Made by a program: the position numbers and the translations under genes. The notes under the pieces are model-generated. The model did no database searches. It was not told where the DNA came from and saw only the letters and a list, made by a program, of their open reading frames with translations. From Aphanomyces cochlioides (Eukaryota > Oomycota > Saprolegniomycetes > Saprolegniales > Verrucalvaceae): DNA of 64,000 nucleotides. Of this stretch, positions 22,520-34,136 are shown piece after piece; position 1 is the stretch's first letter; every line of letters starts with the position of its first letter. The stretch covers positions 620,001 through 684,000 of the forward strand of contig JAHQRK010000009.1 of assembly GCA_019828595.1 (NCBI GenBank). Reading direction: 5' to 3'.

Positions 22520-25500
22520 CTAATGCTTCTTGTTGGATTGAACCAAGCGAGTGTAGATGCCGTTGTGCTTCAGGAGTTCGTCGTGTGTGCCTTGTTCAGC
22601 GATGCGACCGCCGCTGACGACGCAGATCTTGTCGGCATTGCGGATCGTCGACAAGCGATGGGCAATCACAATCGTCGTGCGACCTTTGGCTGCCAACAAC
22701 TTGTCCAATGCTTCTTGCACAACCTTTTCAGATTCAGAGTCGAGTGCGCTTGTGGCTTCATCCAACAACAAAATACTTGGGTTCTTCATGATCGCACGAG
22801 CAATCGCAATACGTTGCTTCTGACCACCAGACAATTGTTCCCCCTTCAAACCTACTTGAGTCTGGTAGCCGTCAGGGAATTGCATGATAAAGTTGTGGGC
22901 ATTGGCCATCTTGGCAGCTTCTTCGACACGCTCTTGCAAGTCAGTAGAGGGAACAGAGTCGGAAATGCCGCTCGCGATGTTTTCAGCAATGCTGCCAACG
23001 AACAAGACGGGCTCTTGACCGACCAAACCAATTTGAGATCGCAACCAGTGCAAGTTGAGGGTTGAGATGTCACGACCGTCCAAAGTGATGCTTCCCGACG
23101 TTGGATTGTAGAAGCGTTCGAGCAAAGCGACGCAAGTACTCTTACCACCACCGCTGGGACCACAGAAAGCCACGGTCTGACCAGGCTCAATGGTCAAGTC
23201 GTAATGACGAAGGACTTTGACATCAGGTCGAGATGGATAGTTGAAAAAGACATCCTTGAACTCAATGCGGCCACTGACGGAGCTTGGATTGACACCTTCC
23301 TCTGAGGTGGAGTCAATGAGAGGTTTTCGGTCAAGAATGGAGAAGATCTTGGCAGCAGCTCGTTTGGCAGCATAGACGTCTCCCATGTGGCTAGCAGTGT
23401 GTCCAAGGCTTTCGGATGCCATCATGATCGCCATGAGAGAGTTCATAAGTTGCTTGAAGTCAATACTGCCATCGTTCATCAGTCGAGCGCCGTACCAAAA
23501 GACCAAAGCATAGACTGCAAAGGAAGAAAAGCCCGAAAAGCCATTGAAGAGGCCGCTGACGTGAGCTTTCCTCTTGCCTTGCCTCTGAGGTTCTTCCAAG
23601 AGCGCATTATAGCGACTTGCAATCTCTGACTGCAATCCAAAAGCGGCGATCGTCCTGGCATTCGTGATAGCTTCTGTGGCCACGGCGCCAGAGTTGGCCA
23701 AGTCGTCGGAGGTATTCTTCCCCGTCATTTGGCTAGCTTGAGTCCATGCGCCGACGATCAAGAGAGGGAACGTCGCGGCCATGACCAGCGTCAATTGCCA
23801 GCTACCGAATGCAAACGCAATGACGAATGCAGTGGCAATGATAAAGACAGCCTGGAGCGCCTTTGCTTGGTTCTGTCCAGCGATGACAACGACTTTGGCA
23901 GCTTGGGTCGACAAGTCCGCCGTCAGTGCGCCAGTTGTGTGCCCAGGAAGATCAAAGAAGGTCATGTCTTGGCGCATCAGCCCTTGAAAATGCAAGTGGC
24001 GCAGGCGAGTCGTGAGCTTTTCAGCGTACACAAGGAAGCAGTACGTCTGAATACTCCCGATGAAGAACATGGCGACAGCGACACCGAGAAAGATGTACGC
24101 GGAGTGCGAGACATCGTCGTACAATGCAGTGAGTGCGTCTGAATGAAGCTTTCCAGACTGGAGGTAGACGGAGTAATGCTTGCTCATATCGCTGACGACT
24201 TTGGAGATGATGAGCGAGACGCCAGGCATTGCGATCCCTTGAAGCAAACAAGCGACGACACCAACCAGGAAGAGAGGCTGCTCTGGCTTGGACAGTTCAA
24301 AGATGCGACTCAACTTGACTTCCGATTCAGGCACTTCGACACCAGTGGGGAAAATTTTGGCTTCCAACTTGGACATGCTGACTTGTCGTGCCACGTTAAC
24401 TGCATCACTATCCCTTCCTGCTAGTGCAGGTGCAGCTCGACGCCCATCTTGGATTGATTCGTCGTCCGTGGATGAAGTAGATTGAGCTATTACCAACGAT
24501 CGATAGAATCCATTTTCCAATTCCATCAGTTCGTTGTGACGTCCAAGTTCAGCCACGACGCCTTTGGAGATGACGGCAATCTTGTCAGCCGTGCGAATCG
24601 TGCTCAAGCGATGGGCGATCACAATCGTCGTCATGTCCGTATGAGCCATCAAGTTGTTGATGGCTTCTTGGACAACTCGCTCGCTTTCATTGTCAAGAGC
24701 ACTCGTGGCTTCATCGAGGACCAAGATCTTGGGCTGACGGACCAAAGCTCGAGCGATGGCCACACGCTGCTTCTGGCCACCAGATAGACTCGCTCCCTTT
24801 TCACCACACATGGTGTCGTAACCTTCAGGGAGACCCATGATGAAGTCATGAGCATTCGCCCGCTTGGCAGCAGCAATCACTTGGTCTTGGGTGATGTTGT
24901 CGCCTCCAGCTGCAATGTTTTCAAAGACTGTCGTGGCAAAGAGCACAGGTTCTTGAGAGACCAACCCAATTTGAGAGCGGAGCCACTTGAGTTGAAGAGT
25001 CGAAATATCACGACCATCCAAATAGATCGCACCACTGGTAGGTTGATAGAAGCGTTCGAGCAATGCGACGAGTGTACTCTTGCCACTGCCACTAGCACCG
25101 ACAAAGGCGACCGTCTCGCTCTTCTTGATGGTCAATGAATAACCACGGAGAATTGGCTTCTTCTGGTCGTGACGGATACGTGAAATACACGTCGCGGACG
25201 TCAATGTTGCCTTCGCACGTTGCTGGGCCTTCCCCACCCAAGTCGGAAGCATCAATTTGAGACTTGCGAGCTAAAATGCTAAAGAGAGCTGTGGATGAAC
25301 CTTTGGCAACCGCTACAGCATTTGCGTTGGGAGCCACTTGTGCCAAAGACATCGTGCCGAGCAAGACGCCATAAAAGACACTGAAGACCGTGCCAGGATC
25401 CGAGACTGCATGATTCTGCTTCGAGATAAGCCAGCCACCGTACCAGAGACCGATCGCATACGTGAACCACATGAACATGAAGAACCAGCCAAGACAAAAC

Positions 25501-26342
25501 GAAACAAACTTGACCACGAGAATCGCTTCAACCTCCGCTTCGGCGATTTTCTGCGCGTATTTTGAGACCACTTGTTCTTGCCCATTGAGCGAGACGACCG
25601 TGCGGATCGCTCCAAGGGCTTCTTCGGCAACTGAACCTGCTGAAGCGTAGACCTTCTGACTGCGCTCTGAGCTTGCACTGAGGCGCTTGATCAAGAGACC
25701 AAGGGAGAGAGCCATGAGTGGCATGACGCAAGCCATCGCCAACGTCAGATTCCATCCACGAGTGAACCCAATCGCATACCCAGCCACAAACTGACAGAAG
25801 AAGCGCAACGCTTCCCCCAACTTCTCCCCCATCCCTTCTTTGATCTTGATCGTATCCCCAGAGATGCGACTCGCCAACTCACTGATGTCCCGCTGGTCGT
25901 ACCATCCAATCTCTTGGTACATGATGTGCTTCAAGCCTTCGCTTCGCAACTTCTTCATTTGACGTTCCGCCGCGATGGCAAAGCACGCGTACGAGCAATA
26001 GCCAGAGACAAAGAGGGCAATAGCCACAATCAAAAAGTCCAGCGCGGCCTTGTTCACCTTGTCAAAGTCGATGGGAGTGACAAAGGCATTGACCGAGTCG
26101 CCAAAGATGATGGCCATGAGTGGAAAGGCCGCTCCGTTGACGGCCGACATGACGAGACCGATGGTCATGAGGACTTTGTCCATCGTGTCAGCATATCGGT
26201 ACATGGACATGAAAGAGAAATTGATGTCGTCCGAGTGGTCTGGCGGCATCGCAATGTTGTCATGGGTTGGTTTGGAAGCAAACTCTTGATTCGCATCGTC
26301 TTTGGGCGTGGTTAGGGTGTCGTAAGTTTCCGTCGCTGTCAT
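22520..26342 (-). pseudogene. ABCB full transporter broken by one frameshift, left-arm copy
   Basis: Full-length exporter layout. The frame from MTATETYDTLTTPK at 26342 runs through TMD1 and then shifts in the sequence just before NBD1. At 25156-25160 the minus strand reads GAAGAAGCC where the right-arm copy and the paralogue at 26967 have GAAGATCC, a one-base insertion with a neighbouring substitution. The downstream frame (from about 25255 to 22520) contains intact NBD1 ([29 protein letters not shown]), TMD2 and NBD2 ([29 protein letters not shown]). Without the indel it would be about 1273 aa. This may be a true recent null mutation or an assembly error, because the right-arm copy is intact at this point. 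Confidence 0.88.
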
Positions 26343-26966
26343 GGCTTGCTAGAGCTTTGTCTGATTGCAGAATGGCTTTAATGGCGAGAATTGCATGCGA
26401 AAAGGAGCCCATAATCGCATCCGACTGTTCACTTTGCAGTTGTTCCTAATTTGAAGTCAGAGTGAGTACCATTGACCTTCAATCCTCACAATAGAAAGTG
26501 GAATGATGGGCGTCTCCATGATTATCCGCGCATCGAGTGGTGTAAACTCTCGGATATGTTGAACAATCCAAGGACTCACAGCGCATGTCAAAGCCTCTAG
26601 TTGGCAAAGAGATGACACTGCAGATGATCTAAGACCCGACGTATACTTCCCCCTCGAATCAACTTGCTGCAGTAAATATAAAATCTCTCAATTTGCCCCC
26701 ACCTGACTCGAGGGATGACATTATCATCGTTTGAACTATCGACGTTGAACCGCCTTGTGGCTTTTAGGAGCAACGAGAAGCCGAGATTGTGGAATAACAC
26801 TCGAGCCATCTCCAAGTTACAACCATGAGGCCAGCCTGAGCAACATCATTCTACAGCAGATCACACACACTCAACATCATAGCGAGTGTGTCGAAGAGGG
26901 TTGCCAAGGTTCAGATGAAAGAAATATACAAAGTCTGTTCTTTATTCATATCTCTATCTATGGCCC
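26343..26966. other. intergenic region between ABCB copies, left arm
   Basis: About 620 bp between two minus-strand ABCB genes, mirrored at 38420-39043. It should contain the promoter for the 22520-26342 copy and the 3' end of the 26967 copy. No other feature is recognisable. Confidence 0.45.
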
Positions 26967-29900
26967 TTAATGCTTCTTGTTGGATTGAACCAAGCGAGTG
27001 TAGATGCCGTTGTGCTTCAGGAGTTCGTCGTGTGTGCCTTGTTCAGCGATGCGACCGCCGCTGACGACGCAGATCTTGTCGGCATTGCGGATCGTCGACA
27101 AGCGATGGGCAATCACAATCGTCGTGCGACCTTTGGCTGCCAACAACTTGTCCAATGCTTCTTGCACAACCTTTTCAGATTCAGAGTCGAGTGCGCTTGT
27201 GGCTTCATCCAACAACAAAATACTTGGGTTCTTCATGATCGCACGAGCAATCGCAATACGTTGCTTCTGACCACCAGACAATTGTTCCCCCTTCAAACCT
27301 ACTTGAGTCTGGTAGCCGTCAGGGAATTGCATGATAAAGTTGTGGGCATTGGCCATCTTGGCAGCTTCTTCGACACGCTCTTGCAAGTCAGTAGAGGGAA
27401 CAGAGTCGGAAATGCCGCTCGCGATGTTTTCAGCAATGCTGCCAACGAACAAGACGGGCTCTTGACCGACCAAACCAATTTGAGATCGCAACCAGTGCAA
27501 GTTGAGGGTTGAGATGTCACGACCGTCCAAAGTGATGCTTCCCGACGTTGGATTGTAGAATCGTTCGAGCAAAGCGACGCAAGTACTCTTGCCACCGCCA
27601 CTGGGACCACAGAAAGCCACGGTCTGACCAGGCTCGATGGTCAAGTCGTAATGACGAAGGACTTTGACATCAGGTCGAGATGGATAGTTGAAAAAGACAT
27701 CCTTGAACTCAATGCGGCCAGTCGCTCCGTCAGGTTTGATACCCTGACTGGCAGCAGAGTCAACGAGAGACTTGCGATCGACAATGGAAAAGATCTTGGC
27801 GGCAGAAGTCTTGGCTGCATCCACATCGCCCATGTGACTGACAGTGTGACCAAGTGCTTGCGATGCCATCATGATCGCCATCAGAGTGTTCATGAGCTGC
27901 TTGAAATCAATACTGCCATTGTTGATCAGCCGCGCGCCGTACCAAAAGACCAAAGCATAGACTGCAAAGGTGGAGAAACCAGAGAAACCATTGAAGAGGC
28001 CATTGATGTGAGCCATCTTGGAGCCTTGGCGAAGAGGTTTCTCCAGCAGAGCATTGTAGCGAGCGATAAAGTCTTGTTGCAATCCAAATGCCGTGATGGT
28101 GCGAGCATTCGTGATGGCTTCCGTCGCAACGGAACCCGAGTCGGCCAAGTCGTCCGAGATGACGCCGTCCTTCATGTGATTCGCACGAGTCCATGCACCA
28201 ACGAGCAAGAGAGGGAATGTAGCAGCCATGACCAACGACAATTGCCAGCTCCCAAACACAAAGGCAATCACAAACGCCGACAAGATCGTAAAGACAGCTT
28301 GGAGCACCTTGGCTTGATTGTCCCCCGCGATAACGACCACTTTGGTTGCGTGCGTGGACAAGTCGGCAGTGAGCGCACCCGTCGTATTCCCAGGAAGATC
28401 AAAGAAACCAATGTCTTGGTGCATCAAGGCTTGGAAATGCATGTTGCGGAGTCGAGACGTGAGCTTCTCCGCCACGATGCGAAAGGTGTACGTATTGATA
28501 AAGCCGACGAAGAACATGGCGACGGCGACGCCGACAAAGATGTAGGAGAGATGGGAGACGTTGTCGTACAAGGCCGTGAGGGCGTCCGAGTCTTGCTTAC
28601 CAGACTCGAGATAGACGGCGTAGTGTTTGTTCATGTCGTTGATGACCCTCGAGATGATAAGCGAGACACCAGGATTCGACACGCCTTGCAGCAAACACGA
28701 GGCGATGCCGAGGATGAAGAGAGAGCGTTCGGGCTTGGTCAATGCAAAGATGCGGCTGAGGTCGACTTGCTGTGGAGCACCACTGGAGGTGTCAGACACT
28801 TTCTTTGAATTGGTATGATTGATATTGTGCTTGGCGACAACACTGGTGTCGTGGTTGCCATCGTCGAGTGTGACCACGTTGTCTTCTTTGTCATGGTTGT
28901 CATCCGAGGAGGTGCCAGTCTGAGTGAGGACCAAGGATCGATAAAAGCCATTTTCAAGTTTCATCAATTCGTCATGACAACCAAGTTCAGCCACGACACC
29001 GTTGGAGATGACGGCAATCTTGTCAGCCGTGCGAATCGTGCTCAAGCGATGGGCGATCACAATCGTCGTCATGTCCGTATGAGCCATCAAGTTGTTGATG
29101 GCTTCTTGGACGACTCGCTCGCTTTCATTGTCAAGAGCACTCGTGGCTTCATCGAGGACCAAGATCTTGGGCTGACGGACCAAAGCTCGAGCGATGGCCA
29201 CACGCTGCTTCTGGCCACCAGATAGACTCGCTCCCTTTTCACCACACATGGTGTCGTATCCTTCAGGGAGACCCATGACGAAGTCGTGAGCATTTGCCAG
29301 CTTGGCGGCGGCGATTACTTGATCTCGAGAAATGTTTTCGCCTCCAGCAGCAATGTTTTGAAAGATAGTCGTGGCAAAGAGCACAGGTTCTTGAGAGACC
29401 AACCCAATTTGAGAGCGGAGCCACTTGAGTTGAAGAGTCGAAATATCACGACCATCCAAATAGATCGCACCACTTGTCGGTTGATAGAAGCGTTCGAGCA
29501 ACGCCACAAGCGTACTCTTGCCACTGCCACTAGCACCGACAAAGGCGACCGTCTCGCTCTTCTTGATGGTCAATGAATATCCACGGAGAATTGGATCTTC
29601 TGGTCGTGACGGATAAGCGAAATGCAAGTCGCGAGCTTCAATGACACCATGGCATTCCATAGGGACTTCTCCGTTCATATTGGAGGCATCGATTTGCGAC
29701 TTGCGAGCCAAAATGCCAAAAAGAGCAGTGGCTGATCCTTTGGCTGCAGCGACGGCGTTGAGATTCGGAGACACTTGGGCGATCGAAATCGTGCCAAGCA
29801 AAACGCCATAAAAGACACTGAAGACCGTGCCAGGATCCGAGACAGCATGATTCTGCTTGGAGACAAGCCAGCCACCGTACCAGAGACCAATGACATACGT

Positions 29901-30779
29901 GAGCCAGTGGAACATGAAGAACCAACCGAGCGCGAACGAGATGAACTTGACCACTCCGATCGATTCGGTCTCCGCGTTTGCAATTCGCTCCGAGTACTTG
30001 GAGATGGCTCGCTCTTCGCCGTTGAGCGAGACAACCGTGCGGATCGCTCCAAGGGCTTCTTCGGCCACCGACCCTGCAGCCGCATACACATTTTGACTGC
30101 GGACAGTGCTATCCTTGAGGCGTTTGACCAACAGAGTGAGCGAGAGAGCCATGAGTGGCATGACGCAAGCCATCGCCAACGTCAGATTCCATCCACGAGT
30201 GAACCCAATCGCATACCCAGCCACAAACTGACAGAAGAAGCGCAACGCTTCCCCCAACTTCTCCCCCATCCCTTCTTTGATCTTGATCGTATCCCCAGAG
30301 ATGCGACTCGCCAACTCACTGATGTCCCGCTGGTCGTACCATCCAATCTCTTGGTACATGATGTGCTTCAAGCCTTCGCTTCGCAACTTCTTCATTTGAC
30401 GTTCCGCCGCGATGGCAAAGCACGCGTACGAGCAATAGCCAGAGACAAAGAGGGCAATAGCCACAATCAAAAAGTCCAGCGCGGCCTTGTTCACCTTGTC
30501 AAAGTCGATGGGAGTGACAAAGGCATTGACCGAGTCGCCAAAGATGATGGCCATGAGTGGAAAGGCCGCTCCGTTGACGGCCGACATGACGAGACCGATG
30601 GTCATGAGGACTTTGTCCATCGTGTCAGCATATCGGTACATGGACATGAAAGAGAAATTGATGTCGTCCGAGTGGTCTGGCGGCATCGCAATGTTGTCAT
30701 GGGTTGGTTTGGAAGCATGCTCTTGAGTGGCGTCGTCTCTAGGCGTCGCGAGTGCGTCGTAGTTTTCCTTTTTTGACAT
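26967..30779 (-). CDS. ABCB full transporter, intact, left-arm copy
   Basis: Intron-less, 1270 aa when started at MSKKENYDALATP, which aligns with the paralogue starts; an in-frame ATG at 30827 would add 16 residues. TMD1-NBD1-TMD2-NBD2 plan with all ATPase motifs intact: NBD1 [46 protein letters not shown]2 [43 protein letters not shown]. The linker is acidic and Asp/His-rich (SSDDNHDKEDN). The first about 230 residues are identical to the neighbouring copy at 22520 and NBD2 is identical to several paralogues, which suggests gene conversion. The predicted protein is identical to that at 34607. Probably a plasma-membrane exporter of amphipathic compounds; substrate unknown. Confidence 0.95.
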   Translation of the reverse strand: MSKKENYDALATPRDDATQEHASKPTHDNIAMPPDHSDDINFSFMSMYRYADTMDKVLMTIGLVMSAVNGAAFPLMAIIFGDSVNAFVTPIDFDKVNKAALDFLIVAIALFVSGYCSYACFAIAAERQMKKLRSEGLKHIMYQEIGWYDQRDISELASRISGDTIKIKEGMGEKLGEALRFFCQFVAGYAIGFTRGWNLTLAMACVMPLMALSLTLLVKRLKDSTVRSQNVYAAAGSVAEEALGAIRTVVSLNGEERAISKYSERIANAETESIGVVKFISFALGWFFMFHWLTYVIGLWYGGWLVSKQNHAVSDPGTVFSVFYGVLLGTISIAQVSPNLNAVAAAKGSATALFGILARKSQIDASNMNGEVPMECHGVIEARDLHFAYPSRPEDPILRGYSLTIKKSETVAFVGASGSGKSTLVALLERFYQPTSGAIYLDGRDISTLQLKWLRSQIGLVSQEPVLFATTIFQNIAAGGENISRDQVIAAAKLANAHDFVMGLPEGYDTMCGEKGASLSGGQKQRVAIARALVRQPKILVLDEATSALDNESERVVQEAINNLMAHTDMTTIVIAHRLSTIRTADKIAVISNGVVAELGCHDELMKLENGFYRSLVLTQTGTSSDDNHDKEDNVVTLDDGNHDTSVVAKHNINHTNSKKVSDTSSGAPQQVDLSRIFALTKPERSLFILGIASCLLQGVSNPGVSLIISRVINDMNKHYAVYLESGKQDSDALTALYDNVSHLSYIFVGVAVAMFFVGFINTYTFRIVAEKLTSRLRNMHFQALMHQDIGFFDLPGNTTGALTADLSTHATKVVVIAGDNQAKVLQAVFTILSAFVIAFVFGSWQLSLVMAATFPLLLVGAWTRANHMKDGVISDDLADSGSVATEAITNARTITAFGLQQDFIARYNALLEKPLRQGSKMAHINGLFNGFSGFSTFAVYALVFWYGARLINNGSIDFKQLMNTLMAIMMASQALGHTVSHMGDVDAAKTSAAKIFSIVDRKSLVDSAASQGIKPDGATGRIEFKDVFFNYPSRPDVKVLRHYDLTIEPGQTVAFCGPSGGGKSTCVALLERFYNPTSGSITLDGRDISTLNLHWLRSQIGLVGQEPVLFVGSIAENIASGISDSVPSTDLQERVEEAAKMANAHNFIMQFPDGYQTQVGLKGEQLSGGQKQRIAIARAIMKNPSILLLDEATSALDSESEKVVQEALDKLLAAKGRTTIVIAHRLSTIRNADKICVVSGGRIAEQGTHDELLKHNGIYTRLVQSNKKH

Positions 30780-30994
30780 GAGTTTGATTTGTTTGTCAAA
30801 TTTCACAATGATCGATGCCATCGCCATGGAGGATATGGTTCAAACATCGTCGAGTCGTGTTCGTTGTTTCGTGACTTGGTCGATGGTGTAAACGCATTTA
30901 GACGGACGAGTCGAGTGGCACTTTCACTTGACTCAAGTCGAGTATGGTTTCTTCTAAGTGTTGACCACATGGTGTGCAAAGTGACCTTGGACGA

Positions 30995-31018
30995 TTACAC
31001 AAATGGCGATTTGTGTAA
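30995..31018. repeat. short perfect hairpin at inner edge of left arm
   Basis: TTACACAAAT (30995-31004) is followed by GGCG and the exact complement ATTTGTGTAA (31009-31018). The hairpin ends 5 bp before the inner breakpoint of the large inverted repeat at 31023. Its mirror copy is at 34368-34391. Confidence 0.85.
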
Positions 31019-31023
31019 ACTGG

Positions 31024-31556
31024 ACGTGGGATTGGACATGCTGTCCCAAGTTTCTTGGCTTCAATGATGCGATGGAATTACAGCCGCCGATGGTTAGGAG
31101 CCAGAGACCATGTTAGAAGAGCTGTGGCCATTGACTTCTCAATGGACGTAAGCAGCTAAATTTGGTGGCACAGGGATAGTTTGGGAGAAGAATGAGCTGA
31201 AGGCAATGAATCAATGAGAGACAGATTGAGATTTCGCTCTCTACTATTGCGCAACTTTGGACCACACTTGCGACGAAACTGTCCGGCGGGATGTAGCTTG
31301 TTACCAATGGACTGGAAAGTCCAAATTTGTGCGAAATTGACAATATGACAGTATGATCGAGTGGTCTTTTTGAATAAGCTAATCAATCACCTCAGGAGTT
31401 AACACTGTGTCAGTGGCAGAATCGATTTTGAATGTCTTTTTCTATTAAAATGTATCTTTTACCAATACTGTTTAAAGAGTTCTTCCTAGAGCCATCAGCC
31501 ACTCTGGGGATGCGCAGCTTTTGCGCAAGGAACCATTGCTTTTGCGATTTTCCTGC
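31024..31556. other. unique spacer left of the Harbinger element
   Basis: 533 bp of sequence not repeated in the right arm and with no recognisable gene. It joins the left arm to the transposon. The other flank, 34137-34362, is likewise unique and empty. Confidence 0.5.
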
Positions 31557-31609
31557 TGATGTCAAGGCGGGTATAATAGTGGGTGTCAGTTGTGACATCA
31601 TCTTAGAAA
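31557..31609 (+). repeat. Harbinger left terminal inverted repeat
   Basis: Begins TGATGTCAAGGCGGGTAT and pairs with the complement of 34084-34136. There is a single mismatch over the first 33 bases and several after that. Confidence 0.85.
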
Positions 31610-31727
31610 TCACGTTGAGAATTTTGACCAATAGACGATTTTTTCAGATATTCGAAGAATAAAGCGAGCGAAACCTCCTTTGTGAATGGGGATTCACAAG
31701 ACGGCAGCATCTTGAGCACCCGCCCTT

Positions 31728-32990
31728 ATGGTCAAAGTGAGCGACAGACAGCTCGTTCTCCAGTCTGCTTGGAGACGCTTAAGAGCTAGACGAGGTGCAA
31801 GAATTATCGGTGCCATATTGGACATGACAGATGAAGCGTCAAACCAACTTGATTTGTTGTTTCTTTCCTGGATCCGATCAGTTATCTCTAATCGCTACTT
31901 ACACCCTCGACACCAAGTCTCCCAGCGTTCCCGCTTTCAACATTTCCTTTATACTGTACCAGAAACTCGATTTCGTAAACTGTTCAGATTGGAACACTCA
32001 TCATTCAAAACTCTCGTCAAAATTTTGCAGTCTTCTCCAGAATTTCAAAGCCGCCTTGGCTCAAAACAAAGAACTCCAATTGCCCATCACTTCCTGGTGG
32101 CTCTATACTTCTTGGGTGCGAATGGAAATGCTGTTTCGAATGAGCACTTGGCTTCGACTTTTGACATTGGCAGTGGAACAGTTAAGGAGTACATCGATCG
32201 AACTATTTCAGCTCTAGTAAGACAGCGTGAAAGGTTTATTCGATGGCCAAGCAGTATTTAATCAAATCACATTGCCTCCCAGATTGAGAACTTGTGTTGA
32301 TTTAGAGATTGCATTGGCTTTATAGATGGTACCCTTTTCCCTCTTGAATTCAAGCCCTCAGTTCATGGAGAAGACTATTATTCACGTAAAGGCTGCTATG
32401 CTGTGGCTGGACAAGTAATATGTGACCATCGTGGAGTTATCTTGGATATATACACTGGATGGCCTGGATCCACCGATGACAATAGAGTATGGAGAAATTG
32501 CTGGATGAACAAGTCGCCTGAATCATTTTTTGGCGTACACCAATATCTCTTAGATGACTCTGCTTACAAAGAATGTCAAAGTATTGTCCCAGCATTCAAA
32601 TGTCTTCCCCACAACAGCCTCGAGCCATGGAAAGAGTATTTCAATACCAAGCTTGCACGAGGACGTATCAAGGTAGAACACTGTATTAGGATGTTTAAAG
32701 GCAGGTTCCAGTATTTAAAGCACATGAGAAAGCTTATCAAGGGCAAACGCAGCATGCAGTCCCTCATTCGTACGATCATTGCAGCTTGTGTACTGCACAA
32801 CATCCTCCTCACCGAAAAGGATCGTATACCCAAGTCATGGATTGAGTTGCAAAGAAATTGTTTTTGCAATGCTGATTTACGAGGTTGCAAAGTTTGTTTC
32901 TTGTCAAATGGCGACAGTAGAGATGAATACACAACTCGCTCACAACGCGATCTAGTTGTAAGCCAGCTTCTAGAAGGATCACAATTTTAA
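31728..32990 (+). CDS. Harbinger DDE transposase (DDE_Tnp_4 family), apparently intact
   Basis: Two exons, 31728-32253 and 32308-32990, with a 54-bp GT-AG intron, giving 402 aa. The N-terminal half is helical and basic, with a helix-turn-helix-like ASTFDIGSGTVKEYIDR. The catalytic half carries the three acidic residues of the family: Asp in GFIDGTLFP, Asp in YLLDDSAYKE, and Glu in KVEHCIRMFKGRFQYLK. The conserved GWPGSTDDNRVWRN segment is also present. The nuclease cuts and pastes Harbinger ends together with a Myb-like partner. No stop or frameshift was found, so the enzyme could be functional even though its partner gene is broken. Confidence 0.9.
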
Positions 32991-33018
32991 ACAATACATA
33001 TATTGATTTTATCACACG

Positions 33019-33891
33019 CTAGTCCATGGGGCAAGCTTCATCGATCTCCTGGGCCGTCCACCCTTGCGTCTTCAATCGCTTTCGCATATCAACTTTCTTT
33101 ACATGCAGTTCCATCTCAGCTTCTTCTCTTTTGATTTCAAGAAGTCGAATATTGAGCTGAGCTTGTCGTTCTTCGATTGCAAAACGCCTTTCATCAAGGT
33201 ACTGTTTAGCTATGCTCATCTTTTTTTGTTTCATCTATAAGTTATCACGACGTAGTGAGTGACGAAGTGATGGAATTGTATTCTACCTCTTGCTCTTTGA
33301 GCTGAAATGTACGAGCTTCTAACACAGCCCACTCGTCGAGTTTTGTTTTCGTTGCCTTACGTTTGATTATTTTGTTCGTATTGTCTTTGGGCAAAGAGTA
33401 GTTGTCGTTATCATCATCGTCAAACTCGGTGTTGCTGGACTCATCATTGTTAATGTCGACGTCATCACTCGTTGCAAGAGCTTGCGATGATGGTCGGTCA
33501 CGCATGACATCGTCCAGTTCGTAGAAATACGTACATCACCTTGTAATCTCTTTTCTAAGTGAGTCCTCATCCACCACTCCTTGGCCTGTGTTCTCAAGCC
33601 AGTCTCGGGCGTCTCTGTATGACGACTCTATCACAGATATCTTTTGAATGATATCTTTGGCCTTTCGGTGGCGTATTCCATTGTCGATCATCAACTGACG
33701 TATTCCATCAGCAAGCTTACCTTTTGTCATGCCCGACTGCTGTCTCCTCCTTTCCACCGGTTGTAATTGGCTTCGTTGGAGAGCCACTCCACCAAGATAG
33801 CCATACTTGTCTTTCCACCACCAACGCCATCATTTGTCCACATAATTCGCTGGCTTTGAACCTTGGCCTTGGACTGGGAGACGGCCTTCAT
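33019..33891 (-). pseudogene. Harbinger Myb/SANT-like accessory protein, broken
   Basis: Starts at MKAVSQSKAKVQSQRIMW. The Myb/SANT-like DNA-binding domain reads WTNDGVGGGKTSMAILVEW and SNEANYNRWKGGD, then the frame shifts near 33735 and resumes with KGKLADGIRQLM. A TGA at 33536-33538 interrupts the sequence just before CTYFYELDDVM and the RDRPS motif. The C-terminal exon (33019-33234) follows a probable intron and is a Glu/Arg/Lys-rich coiled coil. In active Harbinger elements this protein brings the transposase into the nucleus and to the transposon ends, so a frameshift plus a stop predict loss of self-mobilisation. Confidence 0.82.
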
Positions 33892-34083
33892 CTTAGTTGC
33901 AATTCGGAGTTCCGAAAGAATGGGAGGTGTCCAAAGTATCCAATCAAACTAATTATACTCTTTGAATCTATAATTCCCCACACGTCCTTTTCACTCTAGA
34001 ACTGAATAGATGTGAAGATGAACGCAAAGTCGCACATCTTGGCACGTCGGGGGTCGGCCAATGAATGAAGATGGCCAAGATGA

Positions 34084-34136
34084 TTTTCAAGATGCTGCCA
34101 TAACTGACACCCACTAATATACCCGCCTTGACATCA
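34084..34136 (-). repeat. Harbinger right terminal inverted repeat
   Basis: Complement of the left terminal repeat at 31557-31609. The outer 33 bases differ at one position. Confidence 0.85.

Larger units (their letters stand above)
20664..31023. repeat. left arm of a giant inverted repeat
   Basis: This 10,360-bp segment is the reverse complement of 34363-44720. Paired positions sum to 65386 near the inner end (for example 26967 with 38419) and to 65384 near the outer end, so two single-base indels separate the arms. Both indels are located, at 25156-25160 and opposite 39556. In the frames I compared I saw no other difference except one substitution next to the first indel. The arm holds the end of one ABCB pseudogene, one frameshifted ABCB gene and one intact ABCB gene. 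The outer edge falls 124 bp after the stop of the ABCB gene at 16710. Confidence 0.95.
31557..34136 (+). mobile_element. PIF/Harbinger DNA transposon
   Basis: 2.58-kb element with long terminal inverted repeats: 31557-31609 against 34084-34136. The first 33 positions match with one difference and similarity then fades. Inside are the two divergent-family genes expected of Harbinger elements: a DDE transposase on plus and a Myb/SANT-like DNA-binding protein on minus, tail to tail. The usual 3-bp target duplication is not recognisable next to the repeats, so the true ends may be slightly different or eroded. The element sits in the unique centre of the giant inverted repeat. Confidence 0.88.

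Noticed and set aside
27651..28808. 385-codon antisense frame in the left arm, mirrored at 36578-37735
   Set aside because: Shadow of the TMD2 region of the intact ABCB gene; no homology of its own.
31557..34136. Idea that the Harbinger terminal repeats themselves form the palindrome
   Set aside because: The terminal repeats are about 50 bp and lie inside the spacer; the arm breakpoints at 31023 and 34363 are 534 bp and 227 bp away in unrelated sequence.
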